NCBI GenBank assembly: GCA_020721445.1
Contig: DYMU01000010.1
Span: 1-64,000, forward strand
Length of the DNA stretch: 64,000 bases
Direction of reading: 5' to 3'
Source of the DNA: Gemmobacter nectariphilus
GTDB lineage: Bacteria > Pseudomonadota > Alphaproteobacteria > Rhodobacterales > Rhodobacteraceae
Under the pieces are notes generated by a model. The model was not told where the DNA came from, did no database searches, and saw only the letters and a list, made by a program, of their open reading frames with translations. The position numbers and the translations under genes were made by a program. Position 1 is the first letter of the stretch; each line of letters begins with the position of its first letter. Shown piece after piece: positions 47,357 through 56,980 of this stretch.

Positions 47357-48263
47357 GATCGGTATCTCGATGCGCCATCTGCGCTACTTCGACGCCTTGG
47401 CCCAACACAGCCACTTTGGCCGTGCTGCCGAGATGTGCGCCATTTCGCAGCCTGCGCTTTCCATCCAGATCAAGGAGTTGGAAGCGATGCTTGGCGCGTC
47501 GCTGGTCGAGCGGGGCGCGCGGCAGATCAGGTTGACGCCGCTGGGCGACGCGTTTGCCCTGCGGGTGCGCGATATCCTGCGCGCGGTGGATGAGTTGGGC
47601 GATCTGGCCCGCGCCTCGTTCAGCCCGTTGATGGGGCGGCTGCGGATCGGGGTGATCCCGACGGTCGCGCCTTACCTGCTGCCGCGCGTGATCAAGGCCC
47701 TTGTCGCGCGCTATCCCGGTCTTGACCTGCGCCCGCGTGAGGCGGTGACGCAAACCCTGATCGCCGATCTGCTGGAGGGGCGTCTGGACACCGCCATCGT
47801 GGCTTTGCCGGTGTCGGAACCGTCGCTGACCGAACAGGCGCTGTTTGACGAAGAGTTCGTTCTGGTCCGCCCGCCCGAAGATGCCGACAAACCGGTGCCC
47901 AATTCCGACATGCTGCGCGAAATGCGGCTGCTCTTGCTGGAAGAGGGGCATTGCTTTCGCGATCAGGCGCTGTCGTTTTGCAACCTGTCAGCGGCGGTTC
48001 CGCGCGATCTGATGGAGGGCAGCTCGCTGTCAACGCTGGTGCAGATGGTGGGGGCGGGGATCGGGGTGACGCTGATCCCGGAAATGGCGGTGCCGGTCGA
48101 GATCCGGTCGGCCCATGTTTCGGTCGCGCGGCTGGCAGCACCGCGCCCGTCGCGCACCATCGGGATGATCTGGCGCAAGTCGAACCCGCTGGCCGAGCAA
48201 TTGGGCCTGATTGCCGAAATTGTCCGCCAGACCGCGAGGGAACCGCTGATGGCGGCACCGTGA
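47355..48263 (+). CDS. oxyR: Hydrogen peroxide-sensing LysR-type regulator OxyR
   Basis: 302 aa. An N-terminal winged HTH (about 8-66, FGRAAEMCAISQPALSIQIK) and a LysR effector domain. The peroxidatic cysteines are Cys200 and Cys209 in EEGHCFRDQALSFC, one residue off E. coli Cys199/Cys208, which supports the 47355 start; GTG at 47349 and ATG at 47370 are alternatives. It should activate katG under peroxide. It has the RDQA motif unique to OxyR among LysR proteins. Confidence 0.93.
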
Positions 48264-48393
48264 CCCATCGTAGGTTGGCCTGATCTGCCCGCCGGCACAA
48301 GACGAAAGGCCGGTCCGGACCGCGCCCTGCACGGCGAGGGTTTTCTTCCGCGCGGGAATTTGCTGTCTAGTCGCAGAAACATCGGATCATGCC

Positions 48394-48858
48394 ATGACGC
48401 CCACAATCACACTTGAATCGCCGCTTGGGCCTGACCTTGGCCTGCTGATGCAGCGCCACACCGCCGACATGCGGGCCGATACGCCGCCGGAAAGCATTCA
48501 TATGCTGGACGCAGGGCAACTGGCCCAGCCGGGCATCTGGTTCTTTGTCCTGCGCGATGCGGGCAGGCCGGTTGGCATGGGGGCGATCAAGCGCATTGAT
48601 GACAGCCATGCCGAGATCAAGTCGATGCATGTTCTGGCCGAAATGCGCGGAAAAGGCCTGTCGCGCCGGATGCTGGACCATCTGATTGACACGGCCCGCG
48701 CCAATGGCTTTGTCCGCCTGTCGCTGGAAACCGGGGTGCAGCCGACCTTTGTCGCGGCCCGCGCGCTGTATGCAAAGGCCGGTTTCGTGCCGTGCCCGCC
48801 GTTTGACGGCTATCTTGACGACCCGAACTCGGTGTTCCTGACCCGCAGTCTGGCCTGA
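48394..48858 (+). CDS. GNAT family N-acetyltransferase
   Basis: 154 aa. The acetyl-CoA site is the [18 protein letters not shown] segment (Q/RxxGxG/A type), preceded by the [12 protein letters not shown] strand and followed by [23 protein letters not shown]. The substrate is not readable; the layout resembles YafP/PhnO-type enzymes. 108 bp before tgt. Confidence 0.85.
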   Translation: MTPTITLESPLGPDLGLLMQRHTADMRADTPPESIHMLDAGQLAQPGIWFFVLRDAGRPVGMGAIKRIDDSHAEIKSMHVLAEMRGKGLSRRMLDHLIDTARANGFVRLSLETGVQPTFVAARALYAKAGFVPCPPFDGYLDDPNSVFLTRSLA

Positions 48859-48971
48859 GGGGTTGCCCCTGTTTGGTCGGCCTGATGCCAGGGGGGGCGA
48901 TCTGCCCGCCCCCTTGGAATCGCGCCCAGATGCGTTATGCCGGCGCAGACGACAGTTTGAAGGGCAGCGCC

Positions 48972-50102
48972 ATGGCACAAAGGTTCGGATTTCAGCTGGA
49001 GGCGACCGATGGACGCGCGCGCAAGGGCGTGATCCAGACCCCGCGCGGCGCGATACGGACGCCTGCCTTCATGCCGGTGGGCACGGCGGCCACAGTCAAG
49101 GCGATGCTGCCCGAAAGCGTGGCGGCGACCGGGGCTGATATCTTGCTGGGCAACACCTATCACCTGATGCTGCGCCCCACGGCCGAGCGTATCGCCCGGC
49201 TTGGCGGTCTGCACCGCTTCATGAACTGGCAGCGCCCGATCCTGACCGATTCCGGCGGCTTTCAGGTGATGAGCCTTGCCGGCCTGCGCAAGCTGACCGA
49301 AGAGGGCGTGCGGTTTTCCAGCCATATCGACGGGTCAAAACACATGCTGTCGCCGGAACGCAGCATGGAGATTCAGCGGCTGCTGGGATCAGACATCGTG
49401 ATGTGTTTCGATGAATGTCCGGCCCTTCCCGCGACCGAGACCGAGGTCGCCGCGTCGATGGCGTTGTCGATGCGCTGGGCGCAGCGGTCGCGCGATGCCT
49501 TTGGCGACCGCCCGGGGCACGCGCTGTTCGGCATCATGCAGGGCGGTGTGACGCGCGAATTGCGCGAGCAAAGCGCCAAGGCCCTGACCGAAATCGGCTT
49601 TGATGGCTATGCCGTCGGCGGCCTTGCCGTTGGCGAAGGCCAAGAGGCGATGTTTGGCGTGCTGGACTATGCGCCCGGCTTTCTGCCCGAAGACAAGCCG
49701 CGCTATCTGATGGGGGTGGGCAAGCCCGATGACATTGTCGGCGCGGTGGAACGCGGCATCGACATGATGGATTGCGTGCTGCCCAGCCGGTCAGGCCGCA
49801 CCGGGCAGGCATGGACGCGGCACGGGCAGGTGAACATCAAGAACGCCCGCCATCAGGACGACCCGCGCCCGCTGGATGAAGCCTGCACCTGCCCGGCCTG
49901 CCGCGGTTACAGCCGCGCCTATCTGCATCATGTGTTCAAGGCGCAAGAGATGATCTCGGGCATGCTGCTGACCTGGCACAATCTGCACTACTTTCAGGAA
50001 CTGATGCAGGGCCTGCGCGGGGCGATTTCAGAAGGTCGACTTGCGGCCTTTGTGGCCGATTTTCACGCCCAGCGGGCGGCGGGCGATATCGAGCCGATGT
50101 GA
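48972..50102 (+). CDS. tgt: Queuine tRNA-ribosyltransferase
   Basis: 376 aa TIM-barrel enzyme that exchanges guanine-34 of GUN-anticodon tRNAs (including tRNA-Tyr, see 28719) for the queuosine precursor preQ1. Active-site segments are [11 protein letters not shown] with the base Asp and [14 protein letters not shown] with the nucleophile region; zinc ligands lie in [16 protein letters not shown] (three Cys and a His). ATG at 48972 is the family start; an in-frame ATG upstream at 48873 lies in non-conserved sequence. No queC/D/E/F seen nearby. Confidence 0.95.
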   Translation: MAQRFGFQLEATDGRARKGVIQTPRGAIRTPAFMPVGTAATVKAMLPESVAATGADILLGNTYHLMLRPTAERIARLGGLHRFMNWQRPILTDSGGFQVMSLAGLRKLTEEGVRFSSHIDGSKHMLSPERSMEIQRLLGSDIVMCFDECPALPATETEVAASMALSMRWAQRSRDAFGDRPGHALFGIMQGGVTRELREQSAKALTEIGFDGYAVGGLAVGEGQEAMFGVLDYAPGFLPEDKPRYLMGVGKPDDIVGAVERGIDMMDCVLPSRSGRTGQAWTRHGQVNIKNARHQDDPRPLDEACTCPACRGYSRAYLHHVFKAQEMISGMLLTWHNLHYFQELMQGLRGAISEGRLAAFVADFHAQRAAGDIEPM

Positions 50103-50111
50103 CAGGCAGCC

Positions 50112-50600
50112 TCAGCCGCGCAGGGCGTGGCCGATCAACCGCGTGCCGGGACGGCGTTGTGTGTTGAAGCACGGGTCAACCGGGCAGGGCAGGCAGGTCA
50201 GCCGCAGGTCTGGGCCCCAGGGCATGCGGGCCAGGGCCACCATCGCCTGCCCTACACTGTGGTCGGGGTCAGGCGTCCAGTCGGGGCGTGGCAGGCGGGC
50301 AAGGGCGGTATTGACCAACTCGGTCATCTGTTGCACGTCCATCTCGGCGACCTCGATCCCGAACGCTGTCTGGGCCACGGTGATCCCGATCAGCCGATCC
50401 GGGTCGCAAATCACCTCAATCCCGTCTTCGGTCGTCATGCGTGGCAGGCTTTCGGCGATGGCACCGGAAAACTGGCCATTGGTTTCCCAATGCGCCAGCA
50501 GTTGGCGCAGGATATCAAGGCTGACACCCTCAGGGGTCGGGGTGGACACTGGCGTTTGTGTGGCTGGAGATTTGACCTTACGTTGAAACAAGCCGAACAT
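50112..50600 (-). CDS. Small cytoplasmic protein of unknown function
   Basis: 162 aa. The N terminus MFGLFQRK is followed by a Thr/Pro/Ser linker and a domain of about 130 residues with no motif I recognise. It contains a Cys-x2-Cys-like pair in LTCLPCPVDPCFN that could be a redox or metal site. No signal peptide. It is convergent with tgt (9 bases) and divergent from the PAS-like gene. Coding use matches its neighbours, so it looks genuine. Confidence 0.65.
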   Translation of the reverse strand: MFGLFQRKVKSPATQTPVSTPTPEGVSLDILRQLLAHWETNGQFSGAIAESLPRMTTEDGIEVICDPDRLIGITVAQTAFGIEVAEMDVQQMTELVNTALARLPRPDWTPDPDHSVGQAMVALARMPWGPDLRLTCLPCPVDPCFNTQRRPGTRLIGHALRG

Positions 50601-50817
50601 GGAAATCCTTTTGTCTAGATGTGGTCAAATCCGTTCACAGGTTGGTTTGGGAACAGGGTCAGATGGCCCCCGCAGTGCAACAGACAAAAACGGCTGCAAC
50701 AGGGCAAAAATCGGCAATGCCCACGCCGCGACCTGGCCCGACGCGACAGGGCTGCGGTGCGCTGTAAAGGCGCGGGGTGATTGTTAAAAACATGCAAACT
50801 TGGTTGAGCATTTCGGG
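50601..50817. promoter_or_regulatory. Divergent control region of two unknown genes
   Basis: 217 bp, AT-richer than neighbours. ACAAAAACGG and GCAAAAATCGG form a loose repeat. No promoter or dyad is convincing. Confidence 0.3.
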
Positions 50818-51459
50818 ATGGCTCTGCTATGCTGGAAGTGTAGCGTCTTGCCGGATCGGACCGCAAGTTTGAAGTTTTTTCAAAGTTTCTGTGTGGTGGA
50901 CTCATCGCTTCGCATCCTTTGGGTTGGCGGTGACTGGGATGATTTTGCCCGCAGCAATGGCGGCGTGTCCGCCCTTTCCAACACCATCCTGTCGACCCGT
51001 CTGACCGCGCATATCGCTGATCGCGCGACGGCGGACCGGGTCAGCCAGATGGTGCAGGCGGTGCTGGAAACCCGGCGGCCGCTGCACCTGGATTACCGTT
51101 GCGACGCCCCGCATCAGGTGCGTCGCTTTCGCCTGACGATCCAGCCGATGAAGCATGGCCGCGCGGTCATGGTGCATCAGTTGCTGGATGCGGTTCAGGT
51201 CGACCCGCCGATGGTGGCATGGCGCTATGATCCGTTGGCGCGGTCACAAAAATGCTCGGTCTGCGGGGCGGTGCTTGTCGATCAGACTTGGCTTGATCCG
51301 ACCCTGCCCGAGTTCGAACACCCGTCGCGGGTGGGCTATACCACCTGTCCGACCTGCGATGCCCGGATCGCAGCGGCGCTGCGAGAGTTGGTGGAAACGG
51401 TGGCCGAAACCGAATTTGCCGAGGTGGTGGCGCTTCAGGACCGTGACCAGACAAGGTGA
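50818..51459 (+). CDS. PAS-like domain plus C-terminal zinc ribbon, unknown function
   Basis: 213 aa from the ATG at 50818. Residues about 25-120 look PAS-like: SSLRILWVGGDWDDFARSN, an LHLDYRCDAPHQVRRF strand pair and RLTIQPMKHGRAV. A zinc-ribbon follows with Cys146/Cys149 (KCSVCG) and Cys177/Cys180 (TTCPTCDAR), then a helix. No DNA-binding, kinase or other output domain exists. The start is uncertain: TTG at 50800 or GTG at 50893 could also be used. It may be a small signalling or regulatory protein. Confidence 0.65.
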   Translation: MALLCWKCSVLPDRTASLKFFQSFCVVDSSLRILWVGGDWDDFARSNGGVSALSNTILSTRLTAHIADRATADRVSQMVQAVLETRRPLHLDYRCDAPHQVRRFRLTIQPMKHGRAVMVHQLLDAVQVDPPMVAWRYDPLARSQKCSVCGAVLVDQTWLDPTLPEFEHPSRVGYTTCPTCDARIAAALRELVETVAETEFAEVVALQDRDQTR

Positions 51460-51601
51460 CGCCGGCGCATCGCACCGACCCCCGATACCTTCCCGAAACC
51501 CCGATTCATTGTCGCCTGATTTCACCTTGTGGGCCGCGCCCGCGCAGGGCATCATGCCCAGCAGTCCGGGCGGCATCACACCGGCATGAACGGCGCACTG
51601 G

Positions 51602-51632
51602 TTGACTCACCCCCACCGCCCCCCCAGATATG
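51602..51632 (+). promoter_or_regulatory. Candidate promoter and palindrome upstream of lon
   Basis: TTGACT (51602-51607) followed 18 bases later by AGATAT; the -10 lies in the loop of CCCCCC-AGATAT-GGGGGG, a 6-bp dyad ending at 51637. No sigma-32 consensus is seen. Confidence 0.4.
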
Positions 51633-51710
51633 GGGGGTGAAGAGGGGAAGGCCGGGATGCTGCCGATGATCGGGGCCGTGGTCTTCCTGCCGATGATAAG
51701 GATACGCAAG

Positions 51711-54116
51711 ATGAGCGAGCAATTTTCCCCCAGCTACCCGGTCCTGCCGTTGCGCGATATCGTGGTGTTTCCGCACATGATCGTGCCGCTGTTTGTCGGG
51801 CGCGAAAAATCGGTGCGGGCGCTGGAAGAGGTCATGCAGGACGACAAGCAGATCCTGCTGTCCAGCCAGATTGACCCGGCCATAGACGACCCGGCATCCG
51901 ATGGTATCTATCGTGTGGGCGTGTTGGCCAACGTGCTGCAATTGCTGAAACTTCCCGATGGCACCGTCAAGGTGCTGGTCGAGGGCAAGGCGCGCGTCAA
52001 GATCACCCGTTTTCTGACCAACCCCAGCTTCTTTGAGGCCGAGGTCAGCGAGTTGTCTGAAACACCCGGCGACAAATCGGCCGTGGACGCCATGCTGCGC
52101 GCTGTCGCCGATGAGTTCGAGCGTTACGCCAAGATCAAGAAGAACATCCCCGAAGAGGCGCTGGCCGCCGTGTCCGAAACCCGCGAGCCTGCCCGTCTGG
52201 CCGATCTGGTGTCTGGCCATCTGGGGATCGAGGTTGCGCAAAAGCAGGCACTGCTGGAAACGCTGGATGTCTCGGAACGGCTGGAGCGGGTTTACGGCCA
52301 TATGCAGGGCGAAATGAGCGTCTTGCAGGTCGAAAAGAAGATCAAGACCCGCGTCAAGAGCCAGATGGAAAAGACCCAGCGCGAATATTACCTGAATGAG
52401 CAGATGAAGGCCATTCAGCGCGAGTTGGGCGACGGTGAGGATGGCCAGAACGAGGTGACCGAGCTTGAGGCCCGGATCGCCCGCACCAAACTGTCGAAAG
52501 AGGCCAAGGAAAAGGCCGAGGCCGAGGTCAAGAAGCTAAAGACCATGTCGCCGATGAGTGCCGAGGCAACGGTGGTGCGCAACTATCTTGACTGGCTCTT
52601 GGGCGTGCCGTGGGGTGTGAAATCGAAGGTCAAGAAAGACCTTGGCGCTGCGCAAAAGGTGCTGGATGCCGACCATCATGGGCTGGACAAGGTCAAGGAA
52701 CGCATTGTCGAATATCTGGCGGTGCAGGCGCGTTCGACCAAGCTGAAAGGCCCGATCCTGTGCCTTGTCGGCCCGCCCGGCGTGGGCAAGACCTCGCTTG
52801 GCCGGTCGGTCGCCAAGGCCACGGGGCGCGAGTTCATTCGCATCTCGCTTGGCGGCGTGCGCGACGAGTCGGAAATCAGGGGCCATCGGCGGACCTATAT
52901 CGGGTCAATGCCCGGCAAGATCATCCAAAGCCTGAAAAAGGCCAAGACCAACAACCCGTTGATCTTGCTGGATGAAATTGACAAGATGGGCCAGGATTTC
53001 CGGGGCGATCCGGCAAGCGCGCTGCTTGAGGTGCTGGACCCTGAACAGAACAGCACCTTCGTCGACCACTATCTTGAGGTGGAATACGACCTGTCGAACG
53101 TGATGTTCATCACCACGGCCAACAGCTATAACATGCCGGGCCCGCTGATGGACCGGATGGAGATCATCCCGCTGGCCGGCTATACCGAGGATGAAAAGCG
53201 CGAGATTGCCCGCCAGCACCTGTTGCCCAAGCAGATCGCGGCGAACGGCCTGAAAAAGGGCGAGTTCGAGGTGTCGGACGCGGCGCTGACCCATGTCATC
53301 CGCTATTACACCCGCGAAGCCGGGGTGCGCAGCCTTGAGCGTGAGATTGCCAAACTGGCGCGCAAGGCGGTGACCGATATCCTGAAAGGCAACACCAAAT
53401 CCGTGTCGGTCGATGAGGCCAAGGTGGAAGAATACCTTGGCGTGCAGCGCCACCGCTATGGCCTGGCCGAACTGGAGGATCAGGTTGGCGTGGTCACCGG
53501 TCTGGCTTGGACCAGCGTCGGCGGCGATCTGTTGCAGATCGAGGCGCTTAAACTGCCGGGCAAGGGCCGGATGAAGACCACCGGCAAGCTGGGCGATGTG
53601 ATGAAGGAGTCCATCGACGCGGCAGCATCCTATGTCCGCTCGATCAGCCCGCAGATCGGGGTCAAGCCGCCGAAGTTCGAGACGATGGACATTCACGTCC
53701 ACGTCCCCGATGGCGCGACGCCGAAAGACGGCCCCTCGGCTGGCTTGGCGATGGTCACGTCGATTGTCTCGGTGCTGACTGGCATCCCGGTGCGCCGCGA
53801 CATCGCGATGACGGGCGAGGTGTCGCTGCGTGGCAATGCGATGCCCATCGGCGGCTTGAAGGAAAAGCTGCTGGCAGCACTGCGCGGCGGTATCAAGACC
53901 GTGCTGATCCCGCAGGAAAACGCCAAGGATCTGGCCGAGATCCCCGAGAACGTGAAACAGGGGTTGACGATCATCCCTGTCAGCCATGTGCGTGAGGTTT
54001 TGGCCGCCGCCTTGGTGCGCCAACCCGAACCGGTGGAATGGGACGAGGCCGCCGAAGAGGCCGCCGCCGCCGCACGGCTTGCCGCTGCCGAAAGCCGGGG
54101 GCAGACCGCGCATTGA
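51711..54116 (+). CDS. lon: ATP-dependent protease Lon (LonA)
   Basis: 801 aa. The LAN N-terminal domain ([21 protein letters not shown]) is followed by a coiled region, an AAA+ module with Walker A GPPGVGKT (354-361) and the C-terminal serine protease. Catalytic Ser676 lies in DGPSAGLAM (E. coli Ser679), and the Lys in the [11 protein letters not shown] segment. It degrades misfolded and regulatory proteins. ATG at 51711 is the family start; the frame extends upstream to 51630 without similarity. Confidence 0.96.
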   Translation: MSEQFSPSYPVLPLRDIVVFPHMIVPLFVGREKSVRALEEVMQDDKQILLSSQIDPAIDDPASDGIYRVGVLANVLQLLKLPDGTVKVLVEGKARVKITRFLTNPSFFEAEVSELSETPGDKSAVDAMLRAVADEFERYAKIKKNIPEEALAAVSETREPARLADLVSGHLGIEVAQKQALLETLDVSERLERVYGHMQGEMSVLQVEKKIKTRVKSQMEKTQREYYLNEQMKAIQRELGDGEDGQNEVTELEARIARTKLSKEAKEKAEAEVKKLKTMSPMSAEATVVRNYLDWLLGVPWGVKSKVKKDLGAAQKVLDADHHGLDKVKERIVEYLAVQARSTKLKGPILCLVGPPGVGKTSLGRSVAKATGREFIRISLGGVRDESEIRGHRRTYIGSMPGKIIQSLKKAKTNNPLILLDEIDKMGQDFRGDPASALLEVLDPEQNSTFVDHYLEVEYDLSNVMFITTANSYNMPGPLMDRMEIIPLAGYTEDEKREIARQHLLPKQIAANGLKKGEFEVSDAALTHVIRYYTREAGVRSLEREIAKLARKAVTDILKGNTKSVSVDEAKVEEYLGVQRHRYGLAELEDQVGVVTGLAWTSVGGDLLQIEALKLPGKGRMKTTGKLGDVMKESIDAAASYVRSISPQIGVKPPKFETMDIHVHVPDGATPKDGPSAGLAMVTSIVSVLTGIPVRRDIAMTGEVSLRGNAMPIGGLKEKLLAALRGGIKTVLIPQENAKDLAEIPENVKQGLTIIPVSHVREVLAAALVRQPEPVEWDEAAEEAAAAARLAAAESRGQTAH

Positions 54117-54305
54117 AGGTCGGACATATTGGCTGAAACGGGGGGCGCTTCCAGTCGGGAGCGCCCTTTGGTTTTCCGATGGCGCGCCGGGATCAAGCAG
54201 ACAGTGATCCTTTTTCCAGTGGTAATGTTTCCAACCTGTGGATAAACTGGCACAATCAAACGGCTATCGCCGTCTTCGCTGTCGCGGTCTTCAGGGAGTC
54301 GTTTA

Positions 54306-54728
54306 ATGACCAGCAAACCTGCAACCAAATCTGCCCCGAAGCGTATACCCGCACCGAAAGCTGCCGCCGTGGCCGATGTCATTCCGCCGGGCGCGGTGCT
54401 GGCGGATGGCGCTATGGAACAAGATGTTTCCCCCGCGGCGGGACGCGGCACGGCTTTGAAGCTGCGCGAATTGGTGAACCGTGTGGCCGAAGCGACGGGT
54501 GGCAAGAAAAAAGGCGTGAAGGAAATCGTCGAAGCGACATTGGCCCAACTGGGTGCGGCGCTGGACAAGGGCGAAGAGCTTAATTTGCCCGGTGTCGGCA
54601 AGGTTCGCGTCGCCCGCTTGGCCGACAAGGACGGTCGTTCGATGATGACGCTGAAGGTGCGCGGCATTGGCACCCCCCGCAAGAAAGAGCAGACAGAGGC
54701 CCTTGCAGAGGCCGACGAAGCCGTCTAA
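54306..54728 (+). CDS. HU/IHF-type DNA-binding protein with basic N-terminal extension
   Basis: 140 aa. Residues about 48-130 carry the HU fold: LKLRELVNRVAEATGGKKKG, then LPGVGKVRVARLADKDGRSM, similar to HU/IHF but lacking the full beta-arm GRNPxTG. The first 45 residues are Lys/Pro/Ala-rich (SKPATKSAPKRIPAPKAAA), like histone H1-type tails. It is 12 bases upstream of a tRNA-Val gene, which may be processed from the same transcript. A DNA architectural role is inferred. Confidence 0.8.
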   Translation: MTSKPATKSAPKRIPAPKAAAVADVIPPGAVLADGAMEQDVSPAAGRGTALKLRELVNRVAEATGGKKKGVKEIVEATLAQLGAALDKGEELNLPGVGKVRVARLADKDGRSMMTLKVRGIGTPRKKEQTEALAEADEAV

Positions 54729-54740
54729 GAGACCTCGCAC

Positions 54741-54815
54741 GGGCGATTAGCTCAGCGGTAGAGCGCTTCGTTCACATCGAAGATGTCAGCGGTTCAAATC
54801 CGTTATCGCCCACCA
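54741..54815 (+). tRNA. tRNA-Val (anticodon CAC)
   Basis: Acceptor GGGCGAT pairs with ATCGCCC; discriminator A and CCA are encoded. The anticodon stem is CTTCG/CGAAG around loop TTCACAT, so the anticodon is CAC (decodes GUG). T arm GCGG-TTCAAAT-CCGT. It begins 12 bases after the HU-type gene. Confidence 0.92.
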
Positions 54816-54850
54816 TTATACGCCATTGTGAAAACAATGGCTTGCAACAA

Positions 54851-54887
54851 AAGGCCGCTTGCCATGAATGGTAGAGCGGCCTTTTTT
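54851..54887 (+). terminator. Intrinsic terminator after tRNA-Val
   Basis: GGCCGCT (54853-54859) and AGCGGCC (54875-54881) flank a 15-base loop and are followed by six T. Confidence 0.8.
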
Positions 54888-55124
54888 GCAGGATGCATCA
54901 TGGGCAAGGACACCTGCATGCCCCAGCAGTGTGAGGTGGGGCTTTCGCATCCCGGCCGCAGGCGCCGCGCTTGGCAGAACATCGGCGGCCTGCGCGCCCG
55001 TTCAGGATTGCACCGGCCGCCCGTCTTGTTCGCTGCATGCTTGATCGCGCAAACGTCCTTGCGGGTTTTGGCCCTTGGCAAGGCCAAGGTTTTTAGACCT
55101 TTGCCCGCTGTTGTCTTTCAGTGC
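54888..55124. other. Non-coding stretch before gloA
   Basis: No gene can be supported. Near its right end CCTTGG-CAAGG-CCAAGG is followed by five T (about 55075-55096) on the plus strand, a second terminator-like hairpin without an obvious plus-strand gene upstream except the tRNA. Confidence 0.4.
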
Positions 55125-55553
55125 TTACCAGTGGCCGGTGTTGCCCATGCTGAGCCATGGTTCGGCCGGGGGCAGGGCGCCGCCCTTTTGCAAAAGCTCG
55201 ATCGAGATATTGTCGGGGCTGCGCACAAAGGCCATGCGGCCATCGCGGGGCGGGCGGTTGATGGTGACGCCATTGGCCTGAAGATGGGCGCAGGTGGCAT
55301 AGATATCGTCCACCTCATAGGCCAGATGGCCGAAGTGTCGGCTGTCCGAGGGCAGGCCTGCGTCGCCGTCCCAGTTGAAGGTCAACTCGACCGGGCAGTC
55401 GGGCTGGCCGGGCGGAGCCATGAAGACCAGAGTGAAGCGGCCTGCTTCACTGTCCATCCGGCGGGTCTCTTCCAGCCCCAACAGCCGGTAGAAGGCCTGC
55501 GAGGCGTCAAGGTCCAGCACCCGGACCATGGTGTGCAGATATCGGATTGCCAT
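55125..55553 (-). CDS. gloA: Lactoylglutathione lyase (glyoxalase I)
   Basis: 142 aa VOC-fold enzyme that isomerises the methylglyoxal-glutathione hemithioacetal to S-lactoylglutathione. The four metal ligands are visible: His7 (YLHTMVRV), Glu56 (CPVELTFN), His76 (RHFGHLAYEV) and Glu119 (NISIELLQ). Length and lack of insertion fit the Ni/Co-type bacterial enzyme. ATG at 55553 is the family start; upstream in-frame starts overlap nothing conserved. Downstream of the Slam-like gene on the opposite strand side (convergent spacing). Confidence 0.92.
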   Translation of the reverse strand: MAIRYLHTMVRVLDLDASQAFYRLLGLEETRRMDSEAGRFTLVFMAPPGQPDCPVELTFNWDGDAGLPSDSRHFGHLAYEVDDIYATCAHLQANGVTINRPPRDGRMAFVRSPDNISIELLQKGGALPPAEPWLSMGNTGHW

Positions 55554-55612
55554 TGTGTCTTCCCTTTCAGTGGTGCCCGAACGATCCGCCGGAAAGGCTG
55601 GGCAATGCAACT

Positions 55613-56980
55613 TCAAAAGGAACTGGACACACCGAATGTCACACCGAAGTCAGAGGTGTCGCGGACCACAACATCCGAAAACGTCCGCGCCGCCGAAATC
55701 GTGACGGTCGGACTGAAGCCGAAAGTTTCAAGTGCGTCAAATTTCGATGTTGTCGAGATATTCACCTTCAGGTCCGGCGCGAAGCTTGGGGTCATCCAAT
55801 AGTCCCGGTGCTCAAGATTTGCCTGAAACGACAGGCCGACCGGGAATTCCTTCATCGGCGGCAACCATGCAATCCCTGCCGTAGGCCCGCGCCATGCAAG
55901 CCCCGCAGCCGCGCTGTCGACCTCTTTCAGGCCGATTTCAAAAGAGACTTTGCCAAGCTGTTGCGCATTATAGGCAAGGGAAAGTCCCAGGTTTCTGGTT
56001 TGGCTGTCCAGATTTGGGCGATCTGCGTAATCCGTTGTCTCAACGCCGACCGTTCCCCCGACACCCAGCCGATTGCTTGCTGCATGAAAGACTGACAGAT
56101 TTGCTGCCAGACTGTCGCTGCTGGGCTGGCCAGCCGTCCACCGTTTGCCGACCGATCCTGACAAGCGATAGACCGTGGACTGGTTCACCCCGGTTGCCCA
56201 AAGCTTCGAAAGCTCCAGTCCCAGCTCATCCTGGGCGAAGTCGGAGGCTTTTGCCGTCGGGTCAAGGCGTTTGGCCTTGTCACTCAGCACAACAGAACGG
56301 TGCGTCCAGGCAAGGTTGATCGACGCGGTCTTGCCCAGCCGATAGTGCAAGACTGCGGACCCGCCGTAGTTCCAACCCGACAGGGCCTGACTGATGGGAA
56401 TGTCGACGCCTTGAAAGAAAAAGCTGTCATGCAAGCTGCCACCGTTCACGTTTTGCGATGGTCCGGCAAAAATCGAGACCCCAAAGCTCAGCGGACTGTG
56501 ATCAGAGACGGTCTGATAGGCCTGCCGCAGCACCGTTTTTGCGGTCGCGTTTGGCGCGTGCAGGTCTGCCCGTCGCAGCCAGTACTTTGATACCCAGGGA
56601 CGCCCGGACGCCGCAAAAGCCTCGGCCATCAGATAGGCGCCTTCGAAGCGCCCCTCTTTCGCGGTGGCCAGATGAAACCCCGTTCTGGCTGCCGCGGCCG
56701 CCTTTTCAGGGTGGCCTGCCCGGGTCAGCCCCGCCGCCAGCAACAGGTTGGCACCTGCGTCATTCGGATAGGCGCGAAGGATCTGCTGCGCGATCTTGAC
56801 GGTCAGTTTGTGGTTGCCCTGCGCCAGCGCCTTGCGTGCCAAGGCCCGTGCCCCTTCCAGATCGGTCTGGACCGTGATCTGTTCTTTGGGGGCGGTAGGA
56901 TCGGCATGGGCCAATCCTTGGCCCAGATTACTGAGAGCCGTCGCAAGGACCGCTGCAACCCGCAGCGGCACATTACGCAT
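55613..56980 (-). CDS. TPR plus outer-membrane beta-barrel protein, Slam (DUF560)-like
   Basis: 455 aa. A signal peptide (cleaved about residue 26, after AHA) is followed by TPR-like helices (about 35-150: ARALARKALAQGNHKLTVK, AGANLLLAAGLTRAGHPEKA), then a region of about 290 residues built of amphipathic beta strands ending in GVSSSF, an aromatic C terminus typical of outer-membrane barrels. That order is the Slam layout: periplasmic TPR and a DUF560 barrel that moves lipoproteins to the cell surface. ATG at 56980 overlaps the lipoprotein stop by one base (TGATG), so the two are coupled. Slam assignment is by architecture and neighbour; not proven. Confidence 0.65.
   Translation of the reverse strand: MRNVPLRVAAVLATALSNLGQGLAHADPTAPKEQITVQTDLEGARALARKALAQGNHKLTVKIAQQILRAYPNDAGANLLLAAGLTRAGHPEKAAAAARTGFHLATAKEGRFEGAYLMAEAFAASGRPWVSKYWLRRADLHAPNATAKTVLRQAYQTVSDHSPLSFGVSIFAGPSQNVNGGSLHDSFFFQGVDIPISQALSGWNYGGSAVLHYRLGKTASINLAWTHRSVVLSDKAKRLDPTAKASDFAQDELGLELSKLWATGVNQSTVYRLSGSVGKRWTAGQPSSDSLAANLSVFHAASNRLGVGGTVGVETTDYADRPNLDSQTRNLGLSLAYNAQQLGKVSFEIGLKEVDSAAAGLAWRGPTAGIAWLPPMKEFPVGLSFQANLEHRDYWMTPSFAPDLKVNISTTSKFDALETFGFSPTVTISAARTFSDVVVRDTSDFGVTFGVSSSF

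Noticed and set aside
52905-54113. 402-codon reverse frame over lon
   Set aside because: Shadow of lon; no recognisable protein features.
54803-55087. 94-codon reverse frame over tRNA-Val end and terminator
   Set aside because: Overlaps a terminator and the tRNA and has no homology-like pattern.
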